33,499 nucleotides of DNA, taken from the NCBI GenBank assembly GCA_035376985.1, contig DAOSSA010000024.1, positions 1 to 33,499 of the forward strand. Reading direction: 5' to 3'. A program made the translations under genes and the position numbers. The notes beneath the pieces are model-generated. The model was not told where the DNA came from and searched no databases. It saw only the letters and a list, made by a program, of their open reading frames with translations. This stretch comes from Brevifilum sp029548365. Its GTDB lineage: Bacteria > Chloroflexota > Anaerolineae > Anaerolineales > Anaerolineaceae. Shown here piece by piece: positions 6,027 through 13,992 of the stretch; position 1 is the stretch's first letter, and every line of letters starts with the position of its first letter.

Positions 6027-7516
6027 ACCGCCGCCTGTTCTTGTCCAGCGTCCGGCGCCTGGTCCCAGCGCTGGCTAAGCTCTTCTGTTGAAAGGTCGAT
6101 TAATTTCTTCCCGGTCGCCAGTGCCTCTGCCTCCATCACCCCAAACCGAACTCTAAAGCGATTCAAAGCTTCCCGCAGGGCAGATTCTGCGTCAATATCA
6201 AAGCGATGCGCCAGACTGGTCAGCCCCAGCAAAAGTTCACCAAACATCTCCTGTTTTGCCTCTGCTTGCGGCGCTTCCAACACTTCCAGCCTGTCCCGGA
6301 TGGTATCCAACTCACCCAGGGCAGATAAGCCCTGGAAACCCACCCGGCTGACTCTTTCAATGATGTGTTCAGCCTGTAGGAGTGCCGGCAGCGCGGTCGG
6401 AACACCGTCAAGGAGGCCGCTTTTCTCGCCAACTTCATGCGCCTGGCGTTCCTCAGCTTTGATTTCTTCCCAACTGCGGATCACGCCCTGCACTCCGTCT
6501 ACAGCCCTTCCCGAGAAGACGTGTGGATGCCGCCGGATCAACTTGTTCGCGATGCCTTCAATCACATCATGGATATTGAAATGACCCTGTTCTGCAGCAA
6601 TCTGGGCGTGAAGCAGGATTTGCAGCAATAAGTCGCCCAACTCCTCCGCCAGGTCGACCATATCCTCCCGGTCCAGCGCGTCCAGGGTTTCGTAAGCTTC
6701 CTCCAGCAAAAAGGGTCGCAGGCTCAGGTGCGTCTGCTCGCAGTCCCAGGGACAGCCTTCGGGCGCTCGCAACCGGGCAATCACCTCCTGGAAAGCCTCA
6801 AATGAAGCCTGCGGTGAGAGCGCCGGAACGTATAACGAGCTGAGCAGTCGAATATGCGGGCTTTTATCGATCTCATGCAGGGGGAGTTCTTCCACGATCT
6901 CAGAATCGGTTCCCGCGCAATGGACAAGAAACACCGGGTGCTCATCCGGGTAAGCTGCCATCAGGGTCAGCTTGACTCCGGCAGCCACATCCCGGTCATA
7001 GATTTGCGCGATCAAAGCCGGCGATGAGGGCGGAAAACCCGGCGTCTGGCGCATGGCGATCTCAAGCGCGTCTGCCAGGCTTGTGTTTGGAAAAGGGTCC
7101 ACGCCCAGGGCACGCCATGTCGGCTCTAAAAAGCTCAAGCCGTCAATCACCTGCACAGGGATGCCAGCCTGGTTTGCCCGCCGGGCGATTTCGGGGCAGG
7201 TTGCCTCAGCCACGAACGGGTGCCCGGGCACGCCGTAAGTGACCCTCGTGTTCATCCCCAGGTGAAGAATTTTCTCAACAATTGCTTCATAGACGGCTTC
7301 AAAATCATCGTAGCGCTCGTAAAACGGGTCAAAGCTCTCGATGACCAGATGTGTCGGCAGGTGTGAGACGCTGGGGTGATGCTCCGTACGCAGATACAGA
7401 GTGTCAATTCCCTCCAGCCAGTACCAGGTTCTGCGTGTCAGGGCAGCCGGGTCGCCCGGACCCAGTCCCAACAAGGTAATGCCTGTTCGAAACCCTTTGC
7501 CCTCATTCTCTGTCAT
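6023..7516 (-). CDS. mazG: MazG nucleoside triphosphate pyrophosphohydrolase fused to a tetrapyrrole-methylase-like domain (YabN type), 497 aa
   Basis: A two-domain protein as in Bacillus YabN. Residues about 12-230 form a tetrapyrrole (corrin/porphyrin) methylase-like domain starting ITLLGLGPGDPAAL, with a YGVPGHPF segment. Residues about 245-480 form the MazG all-alpha NTP-PPase: CPWD (255-258), EEAYE (272-276) and EELGD (291-295) supply the Mg-binding carboxylates. MazG hydrolyses (d)NTPs, removing non-canonical nucleotides. The role of the methylase-like domain in such fusions is unsettled. A TTG opens the frame at 7528, but the ATG at 7516 (MTENEG) is preferred, with GAGAAG 4 nt upstream. 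It lies 177 nt after rpsI, with a palindromic hairpin repeat between them, and overlaps murJ. Confidence 0.9.
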   Translation of the reverse strand: MTENEGKGFRTGITLLGLGPGDPAALTRRTWYWLEGIDTLYLRTEHHPSVSHLPTHLVIESFDPFYERYDDFEAVYEAIVEKILHLGMNTRVTYGVPGHPFVAEATCPEIARRANQAGIPVQVIDGLSFLEPTWRALGVDPFPNTSLADALEIAMRQTPGFPPSSPALIAQIYDRDVAAGVKLTLMAAYPDEHPVFLVHCAGTDSEIVEELPLHEIDKSPHIRLLSSLYVPALSPQASFEAFQEVIARLRAPEGCPWDCEQTHLSLRPFLLEEAYETLDALDREDMVDLAEELGDLLLQILLHAQIAAEQGHFNIHDVIEGIANKLIRRHPHVFSGRAVDGVQGVIRSWEEIKAEERQAHEVGEKSGLLDGVPTALPALLQAEHIIERVSRVGFQGLSALGELDTIRDRLEVLEAPQAEAKQEMFGELLLGLTSLAHRFDIDAESALREALNRFRVRFGVMEAEALATGKKLIDLSTEELSQRWDQAPDAGQEQAAV

Positions 7517-7543
7517 TTTTCTTCTCAATTCAGTTTTTTAACC

Positions 7544-7574
7544 CATAGAGACGTTTTGTTAAAACGTCTCTATG
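7544..7574. repeat. Perfect 14-bp palindromic hairpin repeat between rpsI and mazG
   Basis: CATAGAGACGTTTT (7544-7557), loop GTT, AAAACGTCTCTATG (7561-7574). The TAGAGACGTTxxAACGTCTCTA theme resembles palindromic intergenic repeats widespread in cyanobacterial genomes, as I recall them. There is no T-run on the minus-strand 3' side, so it is not a standard terminator for rpsI, though it would still be a strong RNA hairpin. Confidence 0.7.
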
Positions 7575-7693
7575 CACAATATTGGTCTTGTTTTGTGTGT
7601 GTTTGGTCGAATCAGGCCAAACTGCAGGCGTTACTCCAACAGCCAGGCTCTGAAACCAGGTCAGCACGGCATCCAGTCCACAGGCTGGAGCGA

Positions 7694-8089
7694 TTAACGC
7701 TTGGTGTAGGTGGGTGCCTTGCGGGCTCGTTTGAGGCCGGGTTTCTTGCGTTCTTTCACACGTGGATCACGCGTCAGGTAACCGCTTTGGCGTAAGGGCG
7801 AGCGCAATTCCTCGTCCATTTTTACCAGTGCGCGGGCCAGGCCTAATTTGACAGCGTCTCGCTGACCGGTCACGCCGCCGCCCTGCACCAGGACGCTAAC
7901 ATCGAATTTATTCTTTGCATGGTTCGCAACCGCGAACGCATTAACGATTTCCGATGCGTCGCCCAGGCGGGTAAAAAACGCCTCGATTTCCTTGCCGTTG
8001 ACGGTAAACACGCCGGAGCCAGCTATCACGCGTACACGCGCAGAACTCTGTTTTCGCCGGCCAACACCTTCGTAATATCGATTATCCAT
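7694..8089 (-). CDS. rpsI: Ribosomal protein S9 (uS9), 131 aa
   Basis: Small-subunit head protein whose C-terminal tail reaches the P-site tRNA. The protein has the family features: an N-terminal YYEGVGRRKQSSARVRV segment, a VLVQGGGVTGQRDAVKLG core and the basic tail ending in TYTKR. Length is normal (E. coli 130). An AGAGGAG site lies 9 nt before the ATG. It follows rplM by 17 nt, the near-universal L13-S9 pair. It is the last ribosomal gene of the block on this strand. Confidence 0.97.
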   Translation of the reverse strand: MDNRYYEGVGRRKQSSARVRVIAGSGVFTVNGKEIEAFFTRLGDASEIVNAFAVANHAKNKFDVSVLVQGGGVTGQRDAVKLGLARALVKMDEELRSPLRQSGYLTRDPRVKERKKPGLKRARKAPTYTKR

Positions 8090-8106
8090 ACAGTCGATCT
8101 CTCCTC

Positions 8107-8532
8107 TTACTCAAACAATTCGGGTTGTTGTGCATAGTGCGGATGTTTCGGTCCTGCATAAACATGCAGGTTCTTATACTGCCTGCGACCCAATTTATTC
8201 TTGGGAATCATCCCCCAAACTGCCTTCTCGATCACCCTTTCGGGAAATTTTTCAAACTGGCGTTTCAGGTTGATTTCTTTAATACCTCCGGGATAACCGG
8301 AGTGATGGTAATACACCTTGCTCTCCAGGCGAGTGGGGAAAACTTCCACCTTTTCAGCGTTGATCACCACCACGTTGGCGCCCATCAGTACGCCAGGCGT
8401 GTAATCCGGGCGATGTTTTCCTAACAATAACTGGGCAATCTTTGTCGCCAGGCGGCCCAGGTTTTGCCCTTCGGCATCCACCAACAACCACTCTCGCTCA
8501 ACTTGGCCTTTAGGTACATATGTTTTATTCAC
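8107..8532 (-). CDS. rplM: Ribosomal protein L13 (uL13), 141 aa
   Basis: Early-assembly 50S protein. Recognised by KTYVPK...REWLLVDAEGQNLGRLAT at the N-terminus and the KAVWGMIPKNKLGR segment near the end. The frame is open to an ATG at 8550, but GGAGAG lies 7 nt before a GTG at 8532 that gives MNKTYVPK, the usual L13 beginning and length (E. coli 142), so I place the start there. About 80 nt separate it from truA, and that spacer holds a weak CAGG/CCTG hairpin and no promoter I can defend. Confidence 0.95.
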   Translation of the reverse strand: MNKTYVPKGQVEREWLLVDAEGQNLGRLATKIAQLLLGKHRPDYTPGVLMGANVVVINAEKVEVFPTRLESKVYYHHSGYPGGIKEINLKRQFEKFPERVIEKAVWGMIPKNKLGRRQYKNLHVYAGPKHPHYAQQPELFE

Positions 8533-8612
8533 AATCAAACTCTCCATCATTCAAAGATACCATCCTCAGGGAATACCTGATAGATGAAATCCACATTTTT
8601 CCTTTTTCCTTG

Positions 8613-9350
8613 CTAATATCCAACGGCTTCCAACACCAAACCAGCGGACGGAGCCAGCCCTGTCAGTGCCAACTCGCCATTGGTTAAGCCCTCAGCAACC
8701 ACACTGATTGGCGCCTGGTTCTGTCCAACAGTCACCAGGGCAAACACGATCCGCCGCACCATATGGTACAAAAAGGCATTGGCAGTAATGTCGAAATAAA
8801 ATTCGTCACCGTCACACGACCAGGTCGCTTGAAACACTTCGCGAATGGTCCCGCCATCTTCGGTCATTGGGCTGCCAAAAGCCCTGAAATCACGCGAACC
8901 GATCAGGTCTGCCGCAGCGGCGTTCATCCGATCAACCTGCACCCCGGGCCACACCCGCCAGGCAAAATCCGCTCTCAGGGGATCTCGCACGGGTTGACAG
9001 TAGATCCGGTAGCGGTAATGGCGCCATTTGGCATCAAAACGGGGATGGAAATCCATCGGCACCTCGCCGGCGGATTGAACAGCCATATCGTTGGGCAGGT
9101 AATGGTTCAGGGCGTTGCGCAGGTTTTCAGGCGAGTGCTTCCAGTCCAAGTGGAAGCTGATCACCTGTCCCCTGGCATGCACGCCTGCGTCCGTTCTTCC
9201 AGCAGCCAAAACTGTGCTGCCCTGCCAATCGAGCTTTTCCAACGCAGTTTCCAGTTCAGCCTGAACCGTCCGCGCTGCAGCCTGCCGCTGGAACCCGGCA
9301 AATGCCGTTCCGTTATACGCAAGAATAATTTTGTAAAGTGCTGTACCCAT
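8613..9350 (-). CDS. truA: tRNA pseudouridine synthase A, 245 aa
   Basis: Converts uridines 38-40 of the tRNA anticodon arm to pseudouridine. The catalytic Asp is D54 in GRTDAGVHA. The N-terminal IILAYNGTAFAGFQRQ segment and the later RRHY-like (WRHYRYRIY) and FLYHMVRRIV motifs are all family hallmarks. Length is near the E. coli 270-residue enzyme. It sits between rplQ and rplM, a location common in Firmicutes and related phyla, so it is likely co-transcribed with the ribosomal cluster. The ribosome site is weak. Confidence 0.95.
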   Translation of the reverse strand: MGTALYKIILAYNGTAFAGFQRQAAARTVQAELETALEKLDWQGSTVLAAGRTDAGVHARGQVISFHLDWKHSPENLRNALNHYLPNDMAVQSAGEVPMDFHPRFDAKWRHYRYRIYCQPVRDPLRADFAWRVWPGVQVDRMNAAAADLIGSRDFRAFGSPMTEDGGTIREVFQATWSCDGDEFYFDITANAFLYHMVRRIVFALVTVGQNQAPISVVAEGLTNGELALTGLAPSAGLVLEAVGY

Positions 9351-9373
9351 CCGGTGTCATATGTCCGGGTGGA

Positions 9374-9757
9374 TTAATCTTCAACCAGTTCTATGACTGC
9401 CATCTCAGCGCCATCGCTTCGGCGAGGCCCCAGCTTTAAAATCCGGGTATAGCCGCCGTTCCGGCTGACATAGCGCGGTCCAATATCATCAAATAATTTC
9501 TGAACAACCGGGCGGCTTCCGTTGCCTAATTCCGCTGACGCTTTACGCCGGGCGTTAATACCGATTATTTCATCTGCATTTTGAGAGTTGCGCGCCAGGG
9601 TAATTAATTTCTCTGCATGTGGCTGAATCGATTTTGCCTTGGGCAGCGTGGTCTTGATGCGCTCGTGCTCGAAAAGCTGCCTGATCATCGTTCGCCGCAT
9701 AGCTGTGCGATGTCCACTGCTGCGATTAAGCCGAAAGCCTTTGACTTTATGTCGCAT
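9374..9757 (-). CDS. rplQ: Ribosomal protein L17 (bL17), 127 aa
   Basis: 50S protein near the exit tunnel. The N-terminus MRHKVKGFRLNRSSGHR, followed by MRRTMIRQLFEHERIKTT, is diagnostic. Length matches E. coli (127). GGAGA lies 9 nt before the ATG, inside the last codons of rpoA; the two genes are 4 nt apart, so translation is probably coupled. Confidence 0.97.
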   Translation of the reverse strand: MRHKVKGFRLNRSSGHRTAMRRTMIRQLFEHERIKTTLPKAKSIQPHAEKLITLARNSQNADEIIGINARRKASAELGNGSRPVVQKLFDDIGPRYVSRNGGYTRILKLGPRRSDGAEMAVIELVED

Positions 9758-9761
9758 AATT

Positions 9762-10724
9762 CTATTTCTCCGTTATTTCTTCCTTTTCGCCTTCGAGGAA
9801 GCCTTTCTCAATCATCTTTTCTCTCAATTCAACCAGGCTCTTTTCGCCAAAGTTCCTGATGGAAAGGATCGCATCCTCGCCCTTGTTTAGCAACTCCAGT
9901 ACGTCCCCAACATGGGTAATCCCGGTGCGCTTGAGTGAGTTAAACACCCGCACCGTCAGGTCAAGGTTTTCAATAGGCATCTCAGCGATTTCGCTGTTGA
10001 TCTTCGGCGTGGGTTCGCTCTTTACCGGAGGAGTCTCCAGCAATTCTTCGCTGATGCCTGCGATATAACGCAGGTGATCAATCAAAATGCGCGATGATTG
10101 ACTCATGGCTTCTTCCGGTGCAATGCTCCCATCGGTCCAAATCTCAAACTCAACGCTATCGTAATCCGTGCTCCGCCCAACCCGGGCAGAGCCCACCGTC
10201 CAGTTCACTTTACGCACCGGTGAAAAAATCGCATCCAACACCAACTCACCGATGGGCAGGTTCCCGCTACGTTCATTGCCTAGTGAGTACCCCCGTCCCC
10301 GTTCTACGGTAATATCGATGTCGAACCTCGCCTGATTGCTGTCAACAGTGAACAGGTAAAGATCAGGGTTGATAATTTCAACCTCAGGAGGACAGATGAT
10401 ATCCGCTGAAGTGACCGTACCCTCGCCGTCGACTTCCAGGCGGAGATGAGATACGTCCAATCCGTACATTTTCATGCGCAACTGTTTAAATTGCAATATC
10501 AACTGGATCACATCTTCGCGCACACCTTCAATATCGCTGAATTCGTGCGCAACATCGGTGATGCGGATGGATGTAACCGCAACGCCCTCCAGCGATGACA
10601 GGAGGACACGACGCAAAGCGTTGCCGATCGTCGCTCCAAAGCCACGTTCTAACGGACTGATTAAGAATTTGCCATAATTACGAGCTTCAGCGATCCGTTC
10701 AACTTTTGGTTTTACCATACTCAT
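9762..10724 (-). CDS. rpoA: RNA polymerase alpha subunit, 320 aa
   Basis: Assembles RNA polymerase (N-terminal domain dimer) and touches activators and UP-element DNA (C-terminal domain). The N-terminal domain shows GRFLI-type FLISPLERGFGATIGNALRR and LLSSLEG. A linker near residue 235-245 leads to the C-terminal helix-hairpin-helix domain containing LDLTVRVFNSLKRTGI and GEKSLVELREKM. A GTG opens the frame at 10736, but GAGGTGA lies 8 nt before the ATG at 10724 (MSMVKPK), so I choose that. Length is normal (E. coli 329). It lies between rpsD and rplQ as in most bacteria. Confidence 0.97.
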   Translation of the reverse strand: MSMVKPKVERIAEARNYGKFLISPLERGFGATIGNALRRVLLSSLEGVAVTSIRITDVAHEFSDIEGVREDVIQLILQFKQLRMKMYGLDVSHLRLEVDGEGTVTSADIICPPEVEIINPDLYLFTVDSNQARFDIDITVERGRGYSLGNERSGNLPIGELVLDAIFSPVRKVNWTVGSARVGRSTDYDSVEFEIWTDGSIAPEEAMSQSSRILIDHLRYIAGISEELLETPPVKSEPTPKINSEIAEMPIENLDLTVRVFNSLKRTGITHVGDVLELLNKGEDAILSIRNFGEKSLVELREKMIEKGFLEGEKEEITEK

Positions 10725-10781
10725 TATTCCAGTCACCTCGTTCCCCTTATCCGTGCATCCTGTGCACTACCATTTCCAGCG

Positions 10782-11417
10782 CTACCGTGAGTAATACTCA
10801 ACAATCAGCTGTTCATTCAAATTGCCGTCAATTTCAGCCCGTTCAGGCAGACGGATGACCCGGCCAGAGAGATTTTCCAGATTCGCCTCAATCCAAACAG
10901 GCGGGATGCGAACCGGATCTGACTGGCGCAATACTTTAAAAAATTCGGTTTGTTTGGAAGCCTCCCGAACAGCAAACCTGTCTCCTGGTTTAATGTTCGT
11001 GGATGGGATGTTGTTTCGGCGGTCATTAAGTAGAAAATGACCGTGGTTGATCATTTGACGCGCCTGGCTGCGGCTCTCTGCAAAACCTGCTCGAAAGACA
11101 ATATTGTCAAAACGGGTCTCTAAAATTTGAAGCAGGTTCAATCCCGTCAGGCCAGGACGGCGGCGGGCTTCACTGAAATTGCGCCTGAATTGTCGTTCAA
11201 GCACACCATAAATGCGTTTTCCCTTTTGCTTGGCGCGTAATTGTCTCGAGTAGTCCGATTGACGGCCTGCACGACCGCTCATACGGCCATGTTCTCCCGG
11301 GGGATACGCTCGTCGTTCCATCGCGCACTGGGGCGAAAAGCAACGTTCTCCTTTTAAGAATAATTTCTCGCCTTCTCGCCGGCATAATTTGCATGCCGGT
11401 CCTGTATATCTTGCCAT
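10782..11417 (-). CDS. rpsD: Ribosomal protein S4 (uS4), zinc-binding form, 211 aa
   Basis: Primary 16S rRNA-binding protein that nucleates 30S assembly and, in E. coli, represses the alpha operon. The N-terminus keeps the zinc knuckle C9-x2-C12 and C26-x4-C31, lost in many other lineages. The S4 RNA-binding domain is visible at about residues 97-160 (RFDNIVFRAGFAESRSQARQ, then NHGHFLLND). The C-terminus VEYYSR is typical. GAGG lies 5 nt before the ATG. Confidence 0.97.
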   Translation of the reverse strand: MARYTGPACKLCRREGEKLFLKGERCFSPQCAMERRAYPPGEHGRMSGRAGRQSDYSRQLRAKQKGKRIYGVLERQFRRNFSEARRRPGLTGLNLLQILETRFDNIVFRAGFAESRSQARQMINHGHFLLNDRRNNIPSTNIKPGDRFAVREASKQTEFFKVLRQSDPVRIPPVWIEANLENLSGRVIRLPERAEIDGNLNEQLIVEYYSR

Positions 11418-11445
11418 TGATTCCTCTCTTTTTAATAAATCTTAC

Positions 11446-11850
11446 TCAGGCGCGGCGTCTTTTGGGCGGACGGCAGCCGTTGTGGGGAACCGGTGTCACA
11501 TCTTCAATCGATCGGACAGTGACTCCCAGGCTCTGCACGGCACGAATGGCAGCCTCACGGCCCGGCCCTGGACCCTTGACAATCAGGTCAACTTCCTGGA
11601 TGCCAAAACCCTGCGCAGTTTTAATCACCTGTTCTGTTGCCAGGCGTGCAGCAAACGGCGTACTTTTTCGTGAACCTTTAAAGCCCGCCGACCCAGCACT
11701 GCCCCAACACACCGTATTTCCAATTTGATCGGTTACCGTGATAATCGTGTTGTTAAAGGTTGCATGCACATGCACCTGTGCCGACGACATCTGGCGCTTA
11801 ATTTTGCGCGCTCCAGTTACTCGCCGCGATCGTTGTGGTTTTTTTGCCAT
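11446..11850 (-). CDS. rpsK: Ribosomal protein S11 (uS11), 134 aa
   Basis: 30S platform protein next to the Shine-Dalgarno helix. The core shows HATFNNTIITVTDQIGN, TPFAARLATEQV and the C-terminal DVTPVPHNGCRPPKRRR, nearly invariant in bacteria. GAGG lies 4 nt before the ATG. It is unusual that 112 nt separate it from rpsM; in most genomes the two are almost contiguous. That spacer can fold (separate entry). Confidence 0.97.
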   Translation of the reverse strand: MAKKPQRSRRVTGARKIKRQMSSAQVHVHATFNNTIITVTDQIGNTVCWGSAGSAGFKGSRKSTPFAARLATEQVIKTAQGFGIQEVDLIVKGPGPGREAAIRAVQSLGVTVRSIEDVTPVPHNGCRPPKRRRA

Positions 11851-11887
11851 TTTACCTCACTCAATCAATCTTGATGGCCAACGCAAA

Positions 11888-11935
11888 GCCTGTCTTGCCG
11901 CGGGGGAAAAGAAGGAAGGAAAACCCCAAACAGGC
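11888..11935 (-). promoter_or_regulatory. Structured spacer between rpsM and rpsK
   Basis: On the transcript GCCTGT (11930-11935) pairs with ACAGGC (11888-11893), enclosing GGGG (11924-11927) paired with CCCC (11902-11906) around a pyrimidine-rich loop. The 112-nt spacer contains no good promoter. It may be a ribosomal-protein binding site or a processing site. Confidence 0.45.
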
Positions 11936-11962
11936 CAGCAGATCAGCCGATTCAAACTCATC

Positions 11963-12352
11963 TTACTTCTTGCCAACGCCTCTGCGGCGGCCGCGTCCAG
12001 CAACCGTTTTCTTAGGGCCCTTGCGGGTGCGGGCATTGGTCTTCGTGCGCTGCCCATGAACGGGCAAACCGCGCCGGTGGCGCTGGCCACGGTAAGAGCC
12101 GATGTCCATCAAACGCTTGATATTCATCTGCACCTGACGGCGCAAATCACCCTCGACCGTGTAATTTCCAGCGATATATTCACGCATTTTGAAAACATCA
12201 GCTTCCGACAGGTCCTTAACACGAATGTCAGGATTAACACCGGTTGCTTCAAGAATTTCATTTGCCCGGGTTGGTCCAATTCCATAAATATACCTCAGAC
12301 CAATTTCAATGCGTTTTTCGCGGGGGAGGTCAACACCTTCAATACGTGCCAT
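11963..12352 (-). CDS. rpsM: Ribosomal protein S13 (uS13), 129 aa
   Basis: 30S head protein contacting the P-site tRNA and 50S bridges. MARIEGVDLPREKRIEIGL, the helix-hairpin-helix segment YIYGIGPTRANEIL and the tail containing RGQRHRRGLPVHGQRTKTNAR are family hallmarks, with a basic end reaching RRRGVGKK. AAGGA precedes the ATG by about 8 nt, starting in the rpmJ stop region. The gap to rpmJ is 11 nt. Confidence 0.97.
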   Translation of the reverse strand: MARIEGVDLPREKRIEIGLRYIYGIGPTRANEILEATGVNPDIRVKDLSEADVFKMREYIAGNYTVEGDLRRQVQMNIKRLMDIGSYRGQRHRRGLPVHGQRTKTNARTRKGPKKTVAGRGRRRGVGKK

Positions 12353-12363
12353 TGTCTATTTCC

Positions 12364-12477
12364 TTATCCTTGTCGTTGTTTATGTTTCGGGTTTTCACAA
12401 ATCACATACAAACGACCACTGCGCTTTACAATTTTGCATTTTGCACAACGCTTCTTAATTGATGCTGATACTTTCAT
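12364..12477 (-). CDS. rpmJ: Ribosomal protein L36 (bL36), zinc form, 37 aa
   Basis: The smallest 50S protein. The translation begins MKVSASIKKRC and ends NPKHKQRQG, with the zinc ligands C11, C14, C27 and H32 in the usual L36 ribbon pattern. An ATG two codons earlier (12483) is too close to the ribosome site; GGAG is 7 nt before the ATG at 12477, which is taken as the start. It precedes rpsM as usual. The initiation factor gene infA, commonly just upstream, is missing here. Confidence 0.95.
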   Translation of the reverse strand: MKVSASIKKRCAKCKIVKRSGRLYVICENPKHKQRQG

Positions 12478-12537
12478 GTTCATACTCCTTCTAACTTGCT
12501 GCAAACCGCTAATTATACTTTCTATCGAGTCGTTCGT

Positions 12538-13320
12538 CTAGTTTTCACTCAAAAGCGTCAAAATCATCGGTCCATCCGCAGTGACCGCAACCGTATGTTC
12601 AAAATGCGCAGTTAGCGATCCGTCCGCTGAGGCAACCGTCCATTGGTCAGCTTTGACCACTGTATCCGGTGTTCCGACCAGCACCATGGGTTCAAGCGCA
12701 ATCGTCATACCTTCACGCAGACGGACTCCCCGACCTGGTTTTCCATAATTGGGTACCTGGGGTCCTTCGTGCATTTTTCTTCCCACGCCGTGCCCGGTAT
12801 ACATCCGGGTAACATGGTAACCCTGGTTTTCAACATAGGTTTGCACCGCAAAACCGATATCGCCGATGGTGTTATTCGTCACCAGATTTGCGATGGCCAG
12901 CTTGAGCGCATGTTCAGTTGCCTTGATTAACCTCTTTGCATCCGGGCTGACTTCACCCACTCCAACAGTAACGGCCATGTCGCCGACAAATCCCTGGTAA
13001 ACCGTGCCGCAATCGATGCTGACAATATCGCCTTCCTCAAGTTTCCGATCGCCCGGAATGCCATGCACCAGTTCTTCATTCACACTGGTGCAAATGCTGG
13101 CGGGATAGGGATATGGCCCGGGATAATTCTTGAACGGCGAATAAACACCGTATTGCCGATGAACCGCCTCGAAGGCGGCATTCAATTCTGCCGTGGTCAC
13201 CCCGGGTTCAATCAGGCTGACCGCAGCCTGAAGCGCTTCCGCGTTAATGCGCCCTGCCTCGCGCATGATCTCGATCTCCTGCGGGGTTTTAATATTAATT
13301 GATTGCTCCCAGGATATCAT
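12538..13320 (-). CDS. map: Methionine aminopeptidase type I, 260 aa
   Basis: Removes the initiator methionine from nascent proteins. All five metal ligands of the pita-bread fold are present: D103 (IDCG), D114 (GDMA), H177 (TGHGVG), E210 (ALEPM) and E241 (FEHT), plus H86 in the substrate pocket. There is no N-terminal zinc or SEC-C extension. AAGGAGG is 6 nt before the ATG, overlapping the adk stop region, with 1 nt between genes. The secY-adk-map order is standard. Confidence 0.97.
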   Translation of the reverse strand: MISWEQSINIKTPQEIEIMREAGRINAEALQAAVSLIEPGVTTAELNAAFEAVHRQYGVYSPFKNYPGPYPYPASICTSVNEELVHGIPGDRKLEEGDIVSIDCGTVYQGFVGDMAVTVGVGEVSPDAKRLIKATEHALKLAIANLVTNNTIGDIGFAVQTYVENQGYHVTRMYTGHGVGRKMHEGPQVPNYGKPGRGVRLREGMTIALEPMVLVGTPDTVVKADQWTVASADGSLTAHFEHTVAVTADGPMILTLLSEN

Positions 13321-13321
13321 C

Positions 13322-13978
13322 TCACGCCTCCTTAACAGCTTTCATCAGGTCTTCGGTTACACAATCAATCGCTTGTGTGCCATCGATTTCAACCAATAAG
13401 CCTTTTTTAAGAAAATAATCAATTAAAGGGGCAGTCTGCTCTCGATAGATCTCGATCCTATGGCGAACCGTCTCCGGCTTGTCATCATCACGCTGGTAAA
13501 GCTCAGAGCCATCAACATCATCGATCCATTTTTCAGCCGGCGGGTTATGAAGTGCATGGTAAACTCGTCCAGAAGTGCTCATCCAGCGTCCGCTCAGGCG
13601 CTCAACCAGAACATCGTCCGGTACCGCAATCAATGTGGCGATCTTTACACCCACGCCGAACTGTACTAGAAGGTCTTGCAGCGCTTCTGCCTGAGCAGGC
13701 GTGCGCGGGAAACCATCCAATACTGCGCCCGGTGCACAATCTGGCTGTGCCAATCGCTCTTCCACCATCTTAATCGTCACATCATCCGGCACGAGCTCGC
13801 CTTTACTCATAAAACTTTGCGCCAGACGGCCTAATACAGTCTCATTTTTTAAGTGTTCCCGAAACAGGTCACCGGTTGAGATGTGAACCAGGCCCAGCGC
13901 CTGGGCAAGCCTCTTTGCCTGGGTGCCTTTGCCGGCACCTGGTGGGCCCAAAAGGACGATGAATAACGGCGTTTTCAC
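13322..13978 (-). CDS. adk: Adenylate kinase, 218 aa
   Basis: Interconverts ATP + AMP and 2 ADP. The P-loop GPPGAGKGT occupies residues 11-19. The NMP-binding segment (HISTGDLFREHL), the DGFPRT motif and the long LID (GRVYH, NPP, RDDD) are intact. The LID lacks the zinc-binding cysteines of many Gram-positive enzymes and looks like the hydrogen-bonded E. coli type. Start is GTG at 13978 with AGGA 8 nt upstream. It lies 14 nt after secY. Confidence 0.96.
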   Translation of the reverse strand: MKTPLFIVLLGPPGAGKGTQAKRLAQALGLVHISTGDLFREHLKNETVLGRLAQSFMSKGELVPDDVTIKMVEERLAQPDCAPGAVLDGFPRTPAQAEALQDLLVQFGVGVKIATLIAVPDDVLVERLSGRWMSTSGRVYHALHNPPAEKWIDDVDGSELYQRDDDKPETVRHRIEIYREQTAPLIDYFLKKGLLVEIDGTQAIDCVTEDLMKAVKEA

Positions 13979-13992
13979 GAGAACAGTCCTGC

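Noticed and set aside
5340..6078. Two overlapping plus-strand frames of over 200 codons
   Set aside because: Antisense to murJ and biased in composition, a by-product of murJ codon usage.
7517..7528. TTG start for mazG at 7528
   Set aside because: The ATG four codons later is a better start codon and has a purine-rich site in front.
11738..12541. 267-codon plus-strand open frame
   Set aside because: Lies antisense across rpsK, rpsM and rpmJ; a shadow of real genes.
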